The notes: generated from the letters alone by a model not told the origin. A DNA stretch of 64,000 nucleotides from Psychroserpens sp. (GCA_017643165.1 JAEPNY010000001.1:930001-994000); one strand, 5' to 3'; shown: positions 33,875-42,976, counted from the first letter of the stretch. Numbers and translations: made by a program.

Positions 33875-35065
33875 TTATGCTAAAAAATTTGAACTTCGAA
33901 ATTGATGTGGTGGGATATTGAAATGTGCTTTAAAGCTCTTTATGTAATGTGACGTATTGACAAATCCGCATTCATAACATATTTGATTAATATTAAGATC
34001 ACTTTCTAAAAGCAACTTTTTCGAGTATTCAAGACGCTTAGTTTTGATCCATCGCGATGGTGTCGTGTTGTAAATGTTTCTGAAATCTCTTTTAAATGCC
34101 GAAAGACTTCGACCGCAAAGTTTTGCAAACTCTTCAACCTTTAAATTATACAAGAAATTATTCGCCATGATAGCTTCAATATCGATTCTAGTTTTTTTAG
34201 TATTTGAATGTGAAAAGTCTGATCGCTTAGGTCGTATACCAGTCACAAATTCTTCCATTTCGGCTAATATCGGATAAGTATCACCAGTCCAGAACAAATG
34301 ATCCTGACCTTCAAATTCTACTAGTTTTGAATTAGTGATACGATCTGCAATGTATCTACCTTCTTCAACTCTGATCTCAATATCACCCTTTCTAAAAAGC
34401 AAAAGTGTCGGAACTTTAATTGAAGATAAAATATCCGTGACATCAATATAAGTGCATTGCTTGTGCAAAATTAAAGCGGCTTTCGGACTCCCACCGGCAC
34501 GTAGGTAACTCGCCAACCACTCCATAAATCTATTATCATGTGCAAGAGAAGGAACTAATGTTTGAAGCTCTTCTAAATTACCATGTGCCCAATTCTCTTC
34601 AATCAGTTTATTTGAAATTTCACGTTCTTCATCTGTTGGTGCCCAAGGATAATCTTCGGAATATCGACGCTTGGCAAAAATTCCAAAACCAATAACACCC
34701 AAAGTGCGTTCTGGATAATTTATTGAGAAGAGTAAACTAACCGATCCGCCTTCCGAATGACTAAATAGAAAAGCCTTTTTACTGTTAGTAGCATCCATTA
34801 CTGCATTGATGTCATCCATTCGTTCTTCCATGGTCGAATACTCGTCAGTACGATCTGATAGACCAGTTCCTCTTTTATCAAATAAGATGAGTCTAGAAAA
34901 TAATGTGAGTCGTGTTAAAAAGCCCGCCAGACGTGGTTCGGCCCACATCATATCAATATTTGAAACCCAACCTGGAATGTAAATGATATCAACAGGTCCA
35001 TCTCCAACGACCTGGTAGGCGATATTAAAACTGCCACTTTTGGTATAGTTGGTATTTGGTTTCAT
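33875..35065 (-). CDS. Alpha/beta-hydrolase fused to an AraC-type DNA-binding domain
   Basis: 396 residues. Residues 10-275 are an alpha/beta hydrolase: IDIIYIPGW region, FDKRGTGLSDR, nucleophile Ser104 in SHSEGG, Asp228 and His256 (GQDHLFW), so the triad appears intact. Residues 300-392 are an AraC double HTH (VEEFAKLCGRSLSAFKRDFR, then ICYECGFVNTSHYIKSFKAHF). The hydrolase part resembles those attached to adenylate cyclases and LuxR/AraC regulators. It may sense or destroy a small ester or lactone and control transcription. It stands alone. Confidence 0.88.
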   Translation of the reverse strand: MKPNTNYTKSGSFNIAYQVVGDGPVDIIYIPGWVSNIDMMWAEPRLAGFLTRLTLFSRLILFDKRGTGLSDRTDEYSTMEERMDDINAVMDATNSKKAFLFSHSEGGSVSLLFSINYPERTLGVIGFGIFAKRRYSEDYPWAPTDEEREISNKLIEENWAHGNLEELQTLVPSLAHDNRFMEWLASYLRAGGSPKAALILHKQCTYIDVTDILSSIKVPTLLLFRKGDIEIRVEEGRYIADRITNSKLVEFEGQDHLFWTGDTYPILAEMEEFVTGIRPKRSDFSHSNTKKTRIDIEAIMANNFLYNLKVEEFAKLCGRSLSAFKRDFRNIYNTTPSRWIKTKRLEYSKKLLLESDLNINQICYECGFVNTSHYIKSFKAHFNIPPHQFRSSNFLA

Positions 35066-35216
35066 GACGTTTTCCTACTATTGTTTCGGTTCAATACTTA
35101 AGTAGGTATTTTTATAATAAGATCATGAGCACAAGAGCAATAATCGCTCATAATAATTACTAACAAGTTACTCAATTAAAAATAAAGTGGTTTTACTAAG
35201 GAGCTAATTTACGTAT

Positions 35217-36269
35217 TTAGCTAAGTCCGTTGGTTTCAATTTTGTTGAAATATTTTTTCCGCAACCAAAACGAAACTCGTACCAAGAGGATTAATGCTGG
35301 AACTTCTACTAAAGGTCCGATAACACCAGCAAATGCTTGACCCGAATTCAATCCGAAAACCGCGATGGCTACCGCAATGGCTAATTCAAAATTGTTACCA
35401 GCTGCCGTAAACGCAACAGATGCTGTTTTGTCATATTCAGCTCCTGATGCTTTCGTAAAGAAGAAACCGATGATAAACATCAGTGTGAAATAGATTAATA
35501 AAGGGATGGCGATGATCACAACATCCATCGGAATTTCTACGATCAATTCACCTTTCAATGAGAACATCACGATAATGGTGAACAATAAAGCGATCAAGGT
35601 GATTGGAGAGATGGTAGGGATGAATGTATTGTTGTACCAATCTTCTCCTTTCAGTTTAACCAATAATAAGCGACTAACAATTCCCATTAGAAAAGGAATG
35701 CCTAAATAGATCGCTACGCTTTCAGCAATGGTAGCAATAGAAATATCGACAATGGCGCCTTCAAATCCGAAATAGGGTGGAAGAATGGTAATAAAAATCC
35801 AGGCATAGAAACTATAGGCAAAGACCTGAAAAATACTATTGAGGGCGACCAAACCCGCGCCATATTCGCTACTGCCTTCGGCGAGGTCGTTCCAAACTAA
35901 TACCATTGCGATGCAGCGTGCTAATCCAATTAAGATCAATCCAACCATATATTCTGGGTAATCGCTAAGGAAGACAATTGCCAGGATAAACATTAATATC
36001 GGACCTATGATCCAATTCAGAAGCAATGATATGGATAGAATTTTGGTATTACGAAAGACCTTAGGCAACAACGCATAATTCACCTTTGCCAAAGGTGGAT
36101 ACATCATAAGTATCAATCCGATCGCGATTGGAATATTCGTAGTGCCTTTATTAAAAGAATTTATGAATTCTGGGAACGAAGGAAAAAAATAACCAATGCT
36201 TACACCAAGCGCCATGGCTATGAAGATCCATAGCGTAAGGTTCTTATCGAGAAAGCTCAGCTTTTTCAT
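35217..36269 (-). CDS. ACR3-family arsenite efflux transporter
   Basis: 350 residues, ten membrane helices. Conserved ACR3 motifs are present: [44 protein letters not shown] (motif with the essential Cys, about residues 115-145), and [21 protein letters not shown]. It exports arsenite. No arsR or arsC is adjacent. A 7-bp inverted repeat sits 3 nt upstream of its ATG, so control by a distant ArsR-type repressor is plausible. Confidence 0.92.
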   Translation of the reverse strand: MKKLSFLDKNLTLWIFIAMALGVSIGYFFPSFPEFINSFNKGTTNIPIAIGLILMMYPPLAKVNYALLPKVFRNTKILSISLLLNWIIGPILMFILAIVFLSDYPEYMVGLILIGLARCIAMVLVWNDLAEGSSEYGAGLVALNSIFQVFAYSFYAWIFITILPPYFGFEGAIVDISIATIAESVAIYLGIPFLMGIVSRLLLVKLKGEDWYNNTFIPTISPITLIALLFTIIVMFSLKGELIVEIPMDVVIIAIPLLIYFTLMFIIGFFFTKASGAEYDKTASVAFTAAGNNFELAIAVAIAVFGLNSGQAFAGVIGPLVEVPALILLVRVSFWLRKKYFNKIETNGLS

Positions 36270-36272
36270 TGG

Positions 36273-36294
36273 TTTAGCGCAATTAATCGCTAAA
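36273..36294. promoter_or_regulatory. Inverted repeat operator before the ACR3 gene
   Basis: TTTAGCG-N8-CGCTAAA, perfect 7-bp arms, lies at the expected transcription start. A minus-strand TAATTTTA -7-like box at 36298-36291 overlaps one arm. Position and symmetry suit a repressor site, most likely an ArsR-type protein encoded elsewhere (inference). Confidence 0.5.
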
Positions 36295-36403
36295 ATTAGA
36301 CATTAAGAACTGACATGGAAAGGGTATTAATAAAATTTCATCATTTCTTAACATGAGCTAGGCATATTTAAAATTGATGTCATCCTATCCATAATAAATT
36401 TGA

Positions 36404-36958
36404 TTATAGTTCTATTCGTTCCTGTAAATGCTTGAGCCAGAGATCACGTTCGTTCACTACAAAAACATGCGAATTATCATCGACTGTAGTAATTCTCAAT
36501 CTATTATTAATGAGATTCAAGGTTTTCAATGTTTCAATCCCTTTAATATCGTTATAGTCAAATGCTGTTTGTCCCGTTTGAATATTGATCTTATGGGATT
36601 TAAAAATGATGTTCTTATTAGTAAGAAATAGTTTTCCGCCAACGCCTTCAATTCCACGAAACATATTCGCTGGCCCATGGATTTCAATTTCTTCGTCAGA
36701 TTCTAATACAGGAATAATTTTGAGCGTATCTGAATTGGATAACTTTTTGCCAAACAATTTCATAACTAACGGAAAAATGATAACAAAAAGAAGCCCGAAA
36801 ATTGCGCCTTGGATTAACATTTCTGAGACAGAATAGTCAATATTGTTAGATACCGAATTAAAAAACAAGAGCAATAATGTATAAATGATAGCTGAAAATA
36901 AGGCGAATCCAATTCCATATTTCCAACCCATTTTCAAAGGCTTATTTCCTATTTCCAT
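36404..36958 (-). CDS. Membrane protein with GRAM/PH-like domain
   Basis: 184 residues. Two membrane helices (about 14-32 and 48-70) are followed by a GRAM-like domain (about 80-184): PANMFRGIEGVGGKLFLTNKNIIFKSHK, then TAFDYNDIKGIETLKTL and LRITTVDDNSHVFVVNERDLW. GRAM/PH folds often bind lipids or mediate envelope association in bacteria, but no function is known for this group. Single gene. Confidence 0.75.
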   Translation of the reverse strand: MEIGNKPLKMGWKYGIGFALFSAIIYTLLLLFFNSVSNNIDYSVSEMLIQGAIFGLLFVIIFPLVMKLFGKKLSNSDTLKIIPVLESDEEIEIHGPANMFRGIEGVGGKLFLTNKNIIFKSHKINIQTGQTAFDYNDIKGIETLKTLNLINNRLRITTVDDNSHVFVVNERDLWLKHLQERIEL

Positions 36959-37029
36959 AATATTGTTTTTAGTTAATAGTCTCGATCATGTTAAAGATAG
37001 TCAATACGGTAGATGTATTCAAATGCTTA

Positions 37030-37503
37030 TTAATTTGAATTAGATTCCGAAGAAAGCTCTAACCATTCTTCATAGGTCACCACACGCTTTTCATCATCAG
37101 ATTTTGTTTCACCAGTTAGTACACCTATAAACTCGAGATGATGACCGTCAGGATCATTAAAATAAATTGCGATGGCTGGCATCCAGCAGAAGACCATTGG
37201 TTGTTCTTTGTTATCCTGTAGAAAGTTCCAAAAGTTTAGATTATGGGATTTTAAAAAGTCCACCGATTCATGACGTATCCAATCTGGATCGCATTCAAAA
37301 GCAAAATGACGAATGTCGATGTCTTTTTTAGGTTTTTCCCACAAGCCTAACATGTGTTGCTTATCGTTTCCTATCCAGAAAAAAGCCGTTCGTCGCTCAT
37401 CATTAAAACGACAAAGTTTCAATCCGAGAATTTTCGAATAAAATGCCACTGAGCGCTCAAGCTGCTCAACATAAAGATGCGTTTCGTATAGTCCTTTGAT
37501 CAT
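37030..37503 (-). CDS. VOC-family (glyoxalase/bleomycin-resistance fold) protein
   Basis: 157 residues with two betaalphabetabetabeta modules: YETHLYVEQLERSVAFYSKILGLKL and AIAIYFNDPDGHHLEFIGVL, where metal-ligand residues (His and Glu) of the vicinal oxygen chelate fold appear. The size suits a lyase, dioxygenase or resistance protein of the superfamily; the reaction cannot be told. Single gene, minus strand. Confidence 0.82.
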   Translation of the reverse strand: MIKGLYETHLYVEQLERSVAFYSKILGLKLCRFNDERRTAFFWIGNDKQHMLGLWEKPKKDIDIRHFAFECDPDWIRHESVDFLKSHNLNFWNFLQDNKEQPMVFCWMPAIAIYFNDPDGHHLEFIGVLTGETKSDDEKRVVTYEEWLELSSESNSN

Positions 37504-37595
37504 CGTTATAAGTATATAAATTACTACTCATAAAGGTACACGAAGCGCGTTAAAGTATTTAAAATTTATGATAGAATAATACTATGAAATGATAG

Positions 37596-38294
37596 TTAAT
37601 TGATCTCAAATTTCGCTTTGATTTCATAACGTAATTTGATCTTTTTTTCAACCTCGGCTGACGGATTATTTCCGGTATCCATTACGGCATTACTTAATCG
37701 CATTTCGGGTTGCCATCCATAATTGTTTGATTCGATTTCAGTAATTGAAATGACATCACCTAATTGCTTATCAAGTGTTTCTAATAGATAAATGGCTTTA
37801 TCCTTTGCAGCTAATAAGGCTTGCCTTTTGACGTCCTTACGATAGTTAATAAGCTCTTTGTGTTTGAGCGCACCAATGCGCATATAATCAATGCCTTTAC
37901 GATCTAGTTTTTCGATCATTTGATTGATACGATCAAAATCTGTTAAGGTAATTTCGATGCGCTTACTTATTAAGAATTCCTTGCCTCTGTAACGCCAATA
38001 ATTCCCAACATCGGTTGATTTAATAGCATCTTTGTCGATTCCGATAGCATATAGATCATTGAGGAGTTTACCTTCTATATCACTGATATGAACTTTGTTC
38101 TTATAATCTTCAAACTTCTTTTTGTCTTCAAATTCCTCTTTCCAATATTCTTCGATACCAATTACGAATATGAATTCATCTGGTTCTATAAGCATCTCTG
38201 CGCTTCCGGTAACTTCAATATATTTTGATTCTTGAGCATCTAATCGAGATCCCCAGATGAGTAATAAAGCAATTAATCCTAATTTAAATTTCAT
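37596..38294 (-). CDS. Exported SIMPL-domain protein (DUF541)
   Basis: 232 residues with a signal peptide (LGLIALLLIWGSRLDAQ). The start of the mature part, YIEVTGSAEMLIEPDEFIFVIGI, and the core YRKDVKRQALLAAKDKAIYLLETL plus ISITE are the SIMPL/DUF541 signature. Family members form periplasmic assemblies and are linked to stress tolerance. A gene-free stretch with regulatory-looking sites lies upstream. Confidence 0.85.
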   Translation of the reverse strand: MKFKLGLIALLLIWGSRLDAQESKYIEVTGSAEMLIEPDEFIFVIGIEEYWKEEFEDKKKFEDYKNKVHISDIEGKLLNDLYAIGIDKDAIKSTDVGNYWRYRGKEFLISKRIEITLTDFDRINQMIEKLDRKGIDYMRIGALKHKELINYRKDVKRQALLAAKDKAIYLLETLDKQLGDVISITEIESNNYGWQPEMRLSNAVMDTGNNPSAEVEKKIKLRYEIKAKFEIN

Positions 38295-38574
38295 AAGTCT
38301 TATGTTTAAGTTGTTTTAATTTCATTGATTTTATGGTAATGATCTGTTCAGAAACTCCAGAATTAAGCTCATCTTAAAGATAGTTAAATTTCTAGGTCAT
38401 GAATGCCATAATTAAGATGAATTACTAACGTCTTCGCAATTATCTAAAACAAATAAAAGCTTAATTATTGGTCTTTTTAAAGATAGATTGAGTGAATGCA
38501 AAGTTGTGTTGAGTGAAGTATAGGTCTAATTTAGCGACTTGAAAACTCATATCTAATTAGTGTTAATTAATTTT

Positions 38575-38593
38575 ATTTAGAATAATTCTAGAT
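38575..38593. promoter_or_regulatory. 9-1-9 inverted repeat, Fur-family-like site
   Basis: ATTTAGAAT-A-ATTCTAGAT has nine-base arms with one mismatch around a single central base. This is the layout of Fur/PerR-family boxes. It lies 28-46 bp upstream of the -7 box of the next gene, over the -33 region, as expected for repression. Confidence 0.45.
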
Positions 38594-38620
38594 TATTTTT
38601 TATTTAAACTTTTTACGTCT

Positions 38621-38628
38621 TAATTTTG
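38621..38628 (+). promoter_or_regulatory. -7 promoter box TAATTTTG
   Basis: Exact TAnnTTTG match eight bases before the ATG at 38637, implying an almost leaderless transcript. No TTG is found at -33, as is common at regulated promoters. Confidence 0.5.
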
Positions 38629-38636
38629 CATTCCAA

Positions 38637-39074
38637 ATGAAAAGCCAAGAACAGAATTTAAATTTGAAGCGTATATCACAATTAGTATCGATTGTCTTTC
38701 TATTTATGTTGATCGGTACAGTATTAGAGTTGTACCTTTTAGGGCATTATGAGGATACATTGCAGCTTGTGCCTATTCTTTGTATCGCCTTATCCTTAAT
38801 CTTTATGGTAGCTCTAGTTTTTACTAAAACGCTTATCCTTTTTAGGGCCTTCAAACTCGTGTTAGTTTTAACAGCACTAAGCGGTTTGTATGGAACGTAT
38901 TTGCATTTACAATCGAATTTCGAATTTGAATATGACATGACGCCGACTGCTACAAATTGGGAGCTTTTTCTCGAAAGTTTATCAGGTGCGCTACCTGCAT
39001 TAGCGCCATTGAGCATGGTGGTTTTGGCGTTGATTGGCTACACATATTTATTAATCACAAAACAAAAATTATGA
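38637..39074 (+). CDS. Four-helix membrane protein of unknown function
   Basis: 145 residues with four membrane helices (about 17-35, 43-62, 67-85, 120-140) and a loop containing FEFEYDMTPTATNWELFLESLSGALP. No known family recognised. It overlaps the following helix-hairpin-helix lipoprotein gene by 4 nt (ATGA), so the two are translationally coupled and may act together. It sits under a Fur-like site. Confidence 0.65.
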   Translation: MKSQEQNLNLKRISQLVSIVFLFMLIGTVLELYLLGHYEDTLQLVPILCIALSLIFMVALVFTKTLILFRAFKLVLVLTALSGLYGTYLHLQSNFEFEYDMTPTATNWELFLESLSGALPALAPLSMVVLALIGYTYLLITKQKL

Positions 39075-39760
39075 AAAACTTGAAAACGGTATTGGTATTA
39101 GGATTGCTTGTTATTTGCTTTTTAGCCTGTAAAGAGAATAAGACGGATGAGGTCACTACAGAACAGGAAACAGCAGCAGCTAAAGAGACAGCTCCAGAAA
39201 CTACCGAAACAGTTACAATTACCACAGTTCTAAATGCTAATCTAGCGACTGAAGCCGACTTAAACGGTATTGGATTATCTGAAACAATGGTGACAGCCAT
39301 TATTGATAATCGTCCATTCTTGTCGATGACAGAATTCAATACAGTTCTAGGATCGGGTGATCATTCAGAACTTTATAAGCAATTATTCGTACCATTTAAT
39401 TTGAACACTACAGCTGAAGCCGATTTCAAAATGATTCCAGGAGTAGGGAATAAAATGGCGCATGAATTTGAAGAGTATAGACCATATCTTAGCGTAAAAC
39501 AGTTTGAACGAGAAATTGGAAAGTATGTTGATGAAGTAGAAGTGGCGCGCTACCTAAATTATGTTTTCGTACCTGTGGAATTGAATTCTGCTTCCGAAGA
39601 AGATATTAAAGCTTTACCAGGTGTTGGTAATAAAATGGCTCATGAATTTGAAGAATACCGTCCGTATAAAAATATGGATCAATTCAGAAAAGAAATTGGG
39701 AAATACGTTGACGATGCCGAATTAAAGCGTTTGGAACGCTTCGTTTATCTGAAGAACTAG
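39071..39760 (+). CDS. Lipoprotein with three ComEA-like helix-hairpin-helix repeats
   Basis: 229 residues from the ATG at 39071, chosen because it gives a lipoprotein signal (LVLGLLVICFLAC, Cys18); a longer frame from 38957 lies inside the upstream gene. After an acidic Thr/Glu-rich linker come three HhH units: NANLATEADLNGIGLSETMV, NTTAEADFKMIPGVGNKMA, NSASEEDIKALPGVGNKMA. The last two are near-identical and both continue HEFEEYRPY. HhH repeats bind DNA backbone in ComEA, so a role in DNA binding outside the cytoplasm is possible; a non-DNA role is equally open. Confidence 0.8.
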   Translation: MKNLKTVLVLGLLVICFLACKENKTDEVTTEQETAAAKETAPETTETVTITTVLNANLATEADLNGIGLSETMVTAIIDNRPFLSMTEFNTVLGSGDHSELYKQLFVPFNLNTTAEADFKMIPGVGNKMAHEFEEYRPYLSVKQFEREIGKYVDEVEVARYLNYVFVPVELNSASEEDIKALPGVGNKMAHEFEEYRPYKNMDQFRKEIGKYVDDAELKRLERFVYLKN

Positions 39761-39782
39761 AGTACCTATTAAAATATTAAAG

Positions 39783-39829
39783 AGATCGTCCTACCGCGCT
39801 GAAAAGTTTGAGTAGGACGATCTTTTTTT
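39783..39829 (+). terminator. Strong intrinsic terminator
   Basis: Perfect 12-bp stem AGATCGTCCTAC / GTAGGACGATCT with a 17-nt loop, then seven T. It ends the HhH lipoprotein unit and may also act for the convergent gene. Confidence 0.88.
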
Positions 39830-39845
39830 ATGAACGATATTCAAT

Positions 39846-40523
39846 TTAGGATAAGACCTCTTTGACTACGCCAGTCGCCCAATCATGGAAGTTTTCTCTC
39901 GTATTGGTATTAGGAAAAGGCTCTGATGGAATAGCGACATCGAGAAAATTACATAACGGTTCCCAGCCCTCTTTAGGATGGAACACTAATAATCTATCCT
40001 CGGGAATGGATGCTTTCACATCTTCAATATGTTGATTGAACTTATTAATAGCATAGTCTTTGTCTTGGAATTTACCTTCAAAGAATTTTTTCCAAATAGA
40101 CTTTTCATTGAGCATAATCACCTTGAATAGATTCCTTGCCGTTGACGAAAATGGCATGGAGAATAACATCTTCAGTTTAATTTTCGGACCTGGATCAAAA
40201 CTGAAAATCGTCTCGCTTGCACTCTTGTACCAACGTTCGGGATCCCTAACTGTTAAGATGATTTTTGATTCCGGAAAGTGATCTGCTAATTCCTTATAAT
40301 ACATAGAAACTGGAAAATCAACAGCTGATTCATATCCTTGAAACAAAGTATCCCAATCCGTCTCTTTTTCATTGTATGCGTTAGTCCAGTGTTTTACACC
40401 ACTCGGATTTCGAAGCAGTGCTTCCATATGGTAGCATTTGTCAAATCCTAGTTGTTCTAGTGCGAGTTGTAGTGACTTCGTTCCTGTTCTTCCAAAGCCT
40501 GCTCCAATTACTTTTAGTGCCAT
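39846..40523 (-). CDS. Sulfotransferase family protein
   Basis: 225 residues. The N-terminal P-loop-like VIGAGFGRTGTKSLQLALEQLG matches the 5'-phosphosulfate-binding loop of PAPS sulfotransferases, and ILTVRDPERWYKSASET matches the 3'-phosphate motif. It resembles the sulfotransferase group common in marine organisms. The acceptor could be a glycan, lipid or small molecule; nothing nearby decides. Cytoplasmic, single gene. Confidence 0.85.
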   Translation of the reverse strand: MALKVIGAGFGRTGTKSLQLALEQLGFDKCYHMEALLRNPSGVKHWTNAYNEKETDWDTLFQGYESAVDFPVSMYYKELADHFPESKIILTVRDPERWYKSASETIFSFDPGPKIKLKMLFSMPFSSTARNLFKVIMLNEKSIWKKFFEGKFQDKDYAINKFNQHIEDVKASIPEDRLLVFHPKEGWEPLCNFLDVAIPSEPFPNTNTRENFHDWATGVVKEVLS

Positions 40524-40634
40524 GTTTTAATCGTTTTTCTGAAGTAGGCATCATGGGATTTAAAGTGAGGTTTTTTCTTGGATAGACTGAGGTGGTTTGT
40601 CAATTTGACGACGGAAGCCTTAACTGGTATTCGC

Positions 40635-41087
40635 TTAGTTTTTAATGCTATTCCAAATGTCCAGATAAATTTTCCATTCATCGTTTAGTTTCTTCCAAAC
40701 GATAACATATTTGCCCTTCCAGTTCGATTCGGTTCCATCGGCTCTCAAGGTAGTGCCTTCATAATAGCCGTAATCATAGGCTTCATTACCGATGATTTTT
40801 ATTTCCTCAGGTGTGATTTTGTGATACTTAGTTTTTAAGCCTTCAGGAAGTGTCCAATACTTGATAATAGCATCTTGACCTGCTATGATATCACGATTGT
40901 TCGGAAAAATTTTGGCATCTTCGGTGTAGGCCTTACCAATGGCTTGGTAATCTGAATTCATTACTGAATTTGAAAAGTCTTTAATATTTGAAAGTATCAT
41001 TCCAATATCTTTTTCATCGCCTGTATAGCTCTGAGAAGATACTGAAAAGGATAAAAATAATAGACATGTTAGTGCAACTGCTTTCAT
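40635..41087 (-). CDS. Secreted NTF2-like (SnoaL/DUF4440) protein
   Basis: 150 residues, signal peptide (ALTCLLFLSFSVSSQS). DIGMILSNIKDFSNSVMNSDYQAIGKAYTEDAKIFPNN, then GQDAIIKYW and a final WKIYLDIWNSIKN are typical of a SnoaL/DUF4440 cone fold. It lies 10 nt downstream of a TlpA-like gene in the same direction, so it may be cotranscribed. Function unknown. Confidence 0.78.
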   Translation of the reverse strand: MKAVALTCLLFLSFSVSSQSYTGDEKDIGMILSNIKDFSNSVMNSDYQAIGKAYTEDAKIFPNNRDIIAGQDAIIKYWTLPEGLKTKYHKITPEEIKIIGNEAYDYGYYEGTTLRADGTESNWKGKYVIVWKKLNDEWKIYLDIWNSIKN

Positions 41088-41097
41088 TCCTTTTATG

Positions 41098-41580
41098 TTA
41101 CTTAATGAGGTCTTTTATTACCTCTTCGGTAAGTTCAAAACCTGGTAAATGTGGCCAACCTTCCCACACAACAATACCTTCAGGATTGATAATCACACAA
41201 TGTGGAATTCCTTTAACTTCATATATGCGTTCTAGACGTTCCTCAGTATCAATAGCACTGAAATAGTCCATTTTAGGTGACTTCATTTTCTCAACCTTTT
41301 CTTGGGTTTCATCACTAATTCCAATAACCACTAATTGATCTTTGAATTTCTCGTGGAATACGTTTAGTTCTGGAATCGCTTTTTTGCATGGACCACACCA
41401 GGTGGCCCAAAAGTCGATTAATATAAATTTTCCTTCGGTTTCTGGTTGATCAGTTAACCACTTCTCAACCACGATTTCAGGTGCTTTTTTATTCAAAAAT
41501 GATTTCGCCCAAATTTGTTTATCCTGGGCATAAGACATTGAAACAAATAATAAGGTGAATAGTAATGCAATTTTTTTCAT
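41098..41580 (-). CDS. Secreted TlpA-like thioredoxin protein
   Basis: 160 residues with a signal peptide (IALLFTLLFVSMSYAQ). The thioredoxin domain has the active site LIDFWATWCGPCKKAIPEL and the cis-Pro segment VKGIPHCVIINPEG. An insert with VVIGISDETQEKVEKM is that of the TlpA/ResA group. It is likely an envelope thiol reductase fed by DsbD. First gene of a pair with the NTF2-like gene. Confidence 0.9.
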   Translation of the reverse strand: MKKIALLFTLLFVSMSYAQDKQIWAKSFLNKKAPEIVVEKWLTDQPETEGKFILIDFWATWCGPCKKAIPELNVFHEKFKDQLVVIGISDETQEKVEKMKSPKMDYFSAIDTEERLERIYEVKGIPHCVIINPEGIVVWEGWPHLPGFELTEEVIKDLIK

Positions 41581-41715
41581 AAGTATCTGATAATAGTATT
41601 GGGTTGACAGACCGATGTAAAATGATAAGATGGTCTAATGCAACGCATTACAAGTTAGAAAAGTTATAGTTCTTAACCAACAATAAAATTTAAAAGTGGA
41701 TATTGAGACTACATG

Positions 41716-42342
41716 TTAACTTTTGGTACTTTCCCAGGCGTTGTAGTCATTAATAACAGCTATTATTTTATCTGTTAGTTTTTTGTGTTTTTTGGTTCTG
41801 AGGTTATCAAGTGTTTTTAAGATTTCCGTATTTCCGTATAGATAATCTTTCAATTGGATAAATGCCTCATATGAAAGACTTTCTTTGAAAATACCGTTAT
41901 CACTAGGGATGTCAATAAGTTCAGGTTTAGAATTTAAAATATTTATAAAACACAATTTGTACGTTTCTATTCCTCCGGAAAACCCTGTGCCACTTTCACT
42001 GTATTTTAAAAGATTTACTTTCCCATTATTGGTTAGTCTAATCATAAATATTTCCTTGCGCGCATTTTCCATGTGTGCATTAGGCGACTTTACTTTTACA
42101 TGTAATTCTTCTGATTTTGATAAATAAAAACAGTTGATCTTGTCAAATGAGTATGTAATATTTTCATTCTTGTATTTGACTTTGATTTTATCGTATTTCA
42201 GTTTTATTTTATCGATGTATACAGTGTCATTTCCTGATTTTACGATATAGTCATTTGATTGCGCACATACATTCGAAAAATACAACATTGATAGTATGAG
42301 AAGTGTAATTCTAATGGATTTTATCATCGGGTTTTTATTCAT
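41716..42342 (-). CDS. Secreted protein of unknown function
   Basis: 208 residues; signal peptide around residues 6-27 (RITLLILSMLYFSNVCAQ). The mature start DYIVKSGNDTVYIDKIKLKYDKIKVKY is beta-strand rich and is often seen in secreted Bacteroidota proteins of unknown role. The C-terminal third is helical and charged. No motif recognised. Confidence 0.6.
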   Translation of the reverse strand: MNKNPMIKSIRITLLILSMLYFSNVCAQSNDYIVKSGNDTVYIDKIKLKYDKIKVKYKNENITYSFDKINCFYLSKSEELHVKVKSPNAHMENARKEIFMIRLTNNGKVNLLKYSESGTGFSGGIETYKLCFINILNSKPELIDIPSDNGIFKESLSYEAFIQLKDYLYGNTEILKTLDNLRTKKHKKLTDKIIAVINDYNAWESTKS

Positions 42343-42403
42343 TTTTAATAGTCATAAGTAGCTAACTAACGAATTTTATCAAGGTATATTAAGTGTTGTA
42401 TTT

Positions 42404-42976
42404 CTACAATCGATAGCCAATTCCAAGTTTAAAAATGGAATTATCTGAATCGAGTACATCTGGTAACGGACCTTCAAAACTTGAAAAACGCGTATCGAAT
42501 TCGCTCGCCGCGAAAATCAAATCGTATTGAACTTGAACAAATAATTTCGAGCTAACATCATAGCTTAATCCAAAACCAATATTCGGTCCGTCGTCAACAT
42601 CACCCGATTTTCTGTAGGTCATTAACGTGTATCCTATACTAACAAACGGTCTGATTTTTTCAATCGCAGTCAACTCTGTGTATATTTTGGGTTGAATCAC
42701 ATATAGGGTTTTAAAACTCGATTCTTTGACATTTCCATCAAAATCAAATACACTGCAATTGGCCTGTAATCCAAAATTGAGAAGTTTTGTTTTCAGAACT
42801 CTTGCTCTAAATCCGAGATCGATCAATCCACTGTAGTTTTCAGAGATGAAGGTATTACCAGTTTGTATTGGGTAATTCAATTCGATGCTGTATTTCGATT
42901 CTTGGGAAAAAGAACAAATAGAAGTACAGAATAGGAGGGTGAATAGGATTCGTTTCAATGCACTAGTATTTACCAA
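42404..42976 (-). CDS. Outer-membrane beta-barrel protein
   Basis: 190 residues, signal peptide ending near CSFSQ. Alternating strands (SLIDLGFRARV, LLNFGLQANCSVFDF, VQVQYDLIFAASEFDTRF) end in FKLGIGYRL, a C-terminal beta signal with a terminal hydrophobic residue. This suits a small eight-stranded barrel of the OmpA/OmpW type. It overlaps the upstream gene by 7 nt. Confidence 0.75.
   Translation of the reverse strand: MVNTSALKRILFTLLFCTSICSFSQESKYSIELNYPIQTGNTFISENYSGLIDLGFRARVLKTKLLNFGLQANCSVFDFDGNVKESSFKTLYVIQPKIYTELTAIEKIRPFVSIGYTLMTYRKSGDVDDGPNIGFGLSYDVSSKLFVQVQYDLIFAASEFDTRFSSFEGPLPDVLDSDNSIFKLGIGYRL

Larger units (their letters stand above)
38295..38636. other. Gene-free stretch of about 340 bp between divergent genes
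   Basis: AT-rich, no frame seen. The right half carries the Fur-like palindrome at 38575-38593 and the -7 box at 38621-38628 for the plus-strand pair. I see no clear structured RNA in the left half. Confidence 0.5.
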
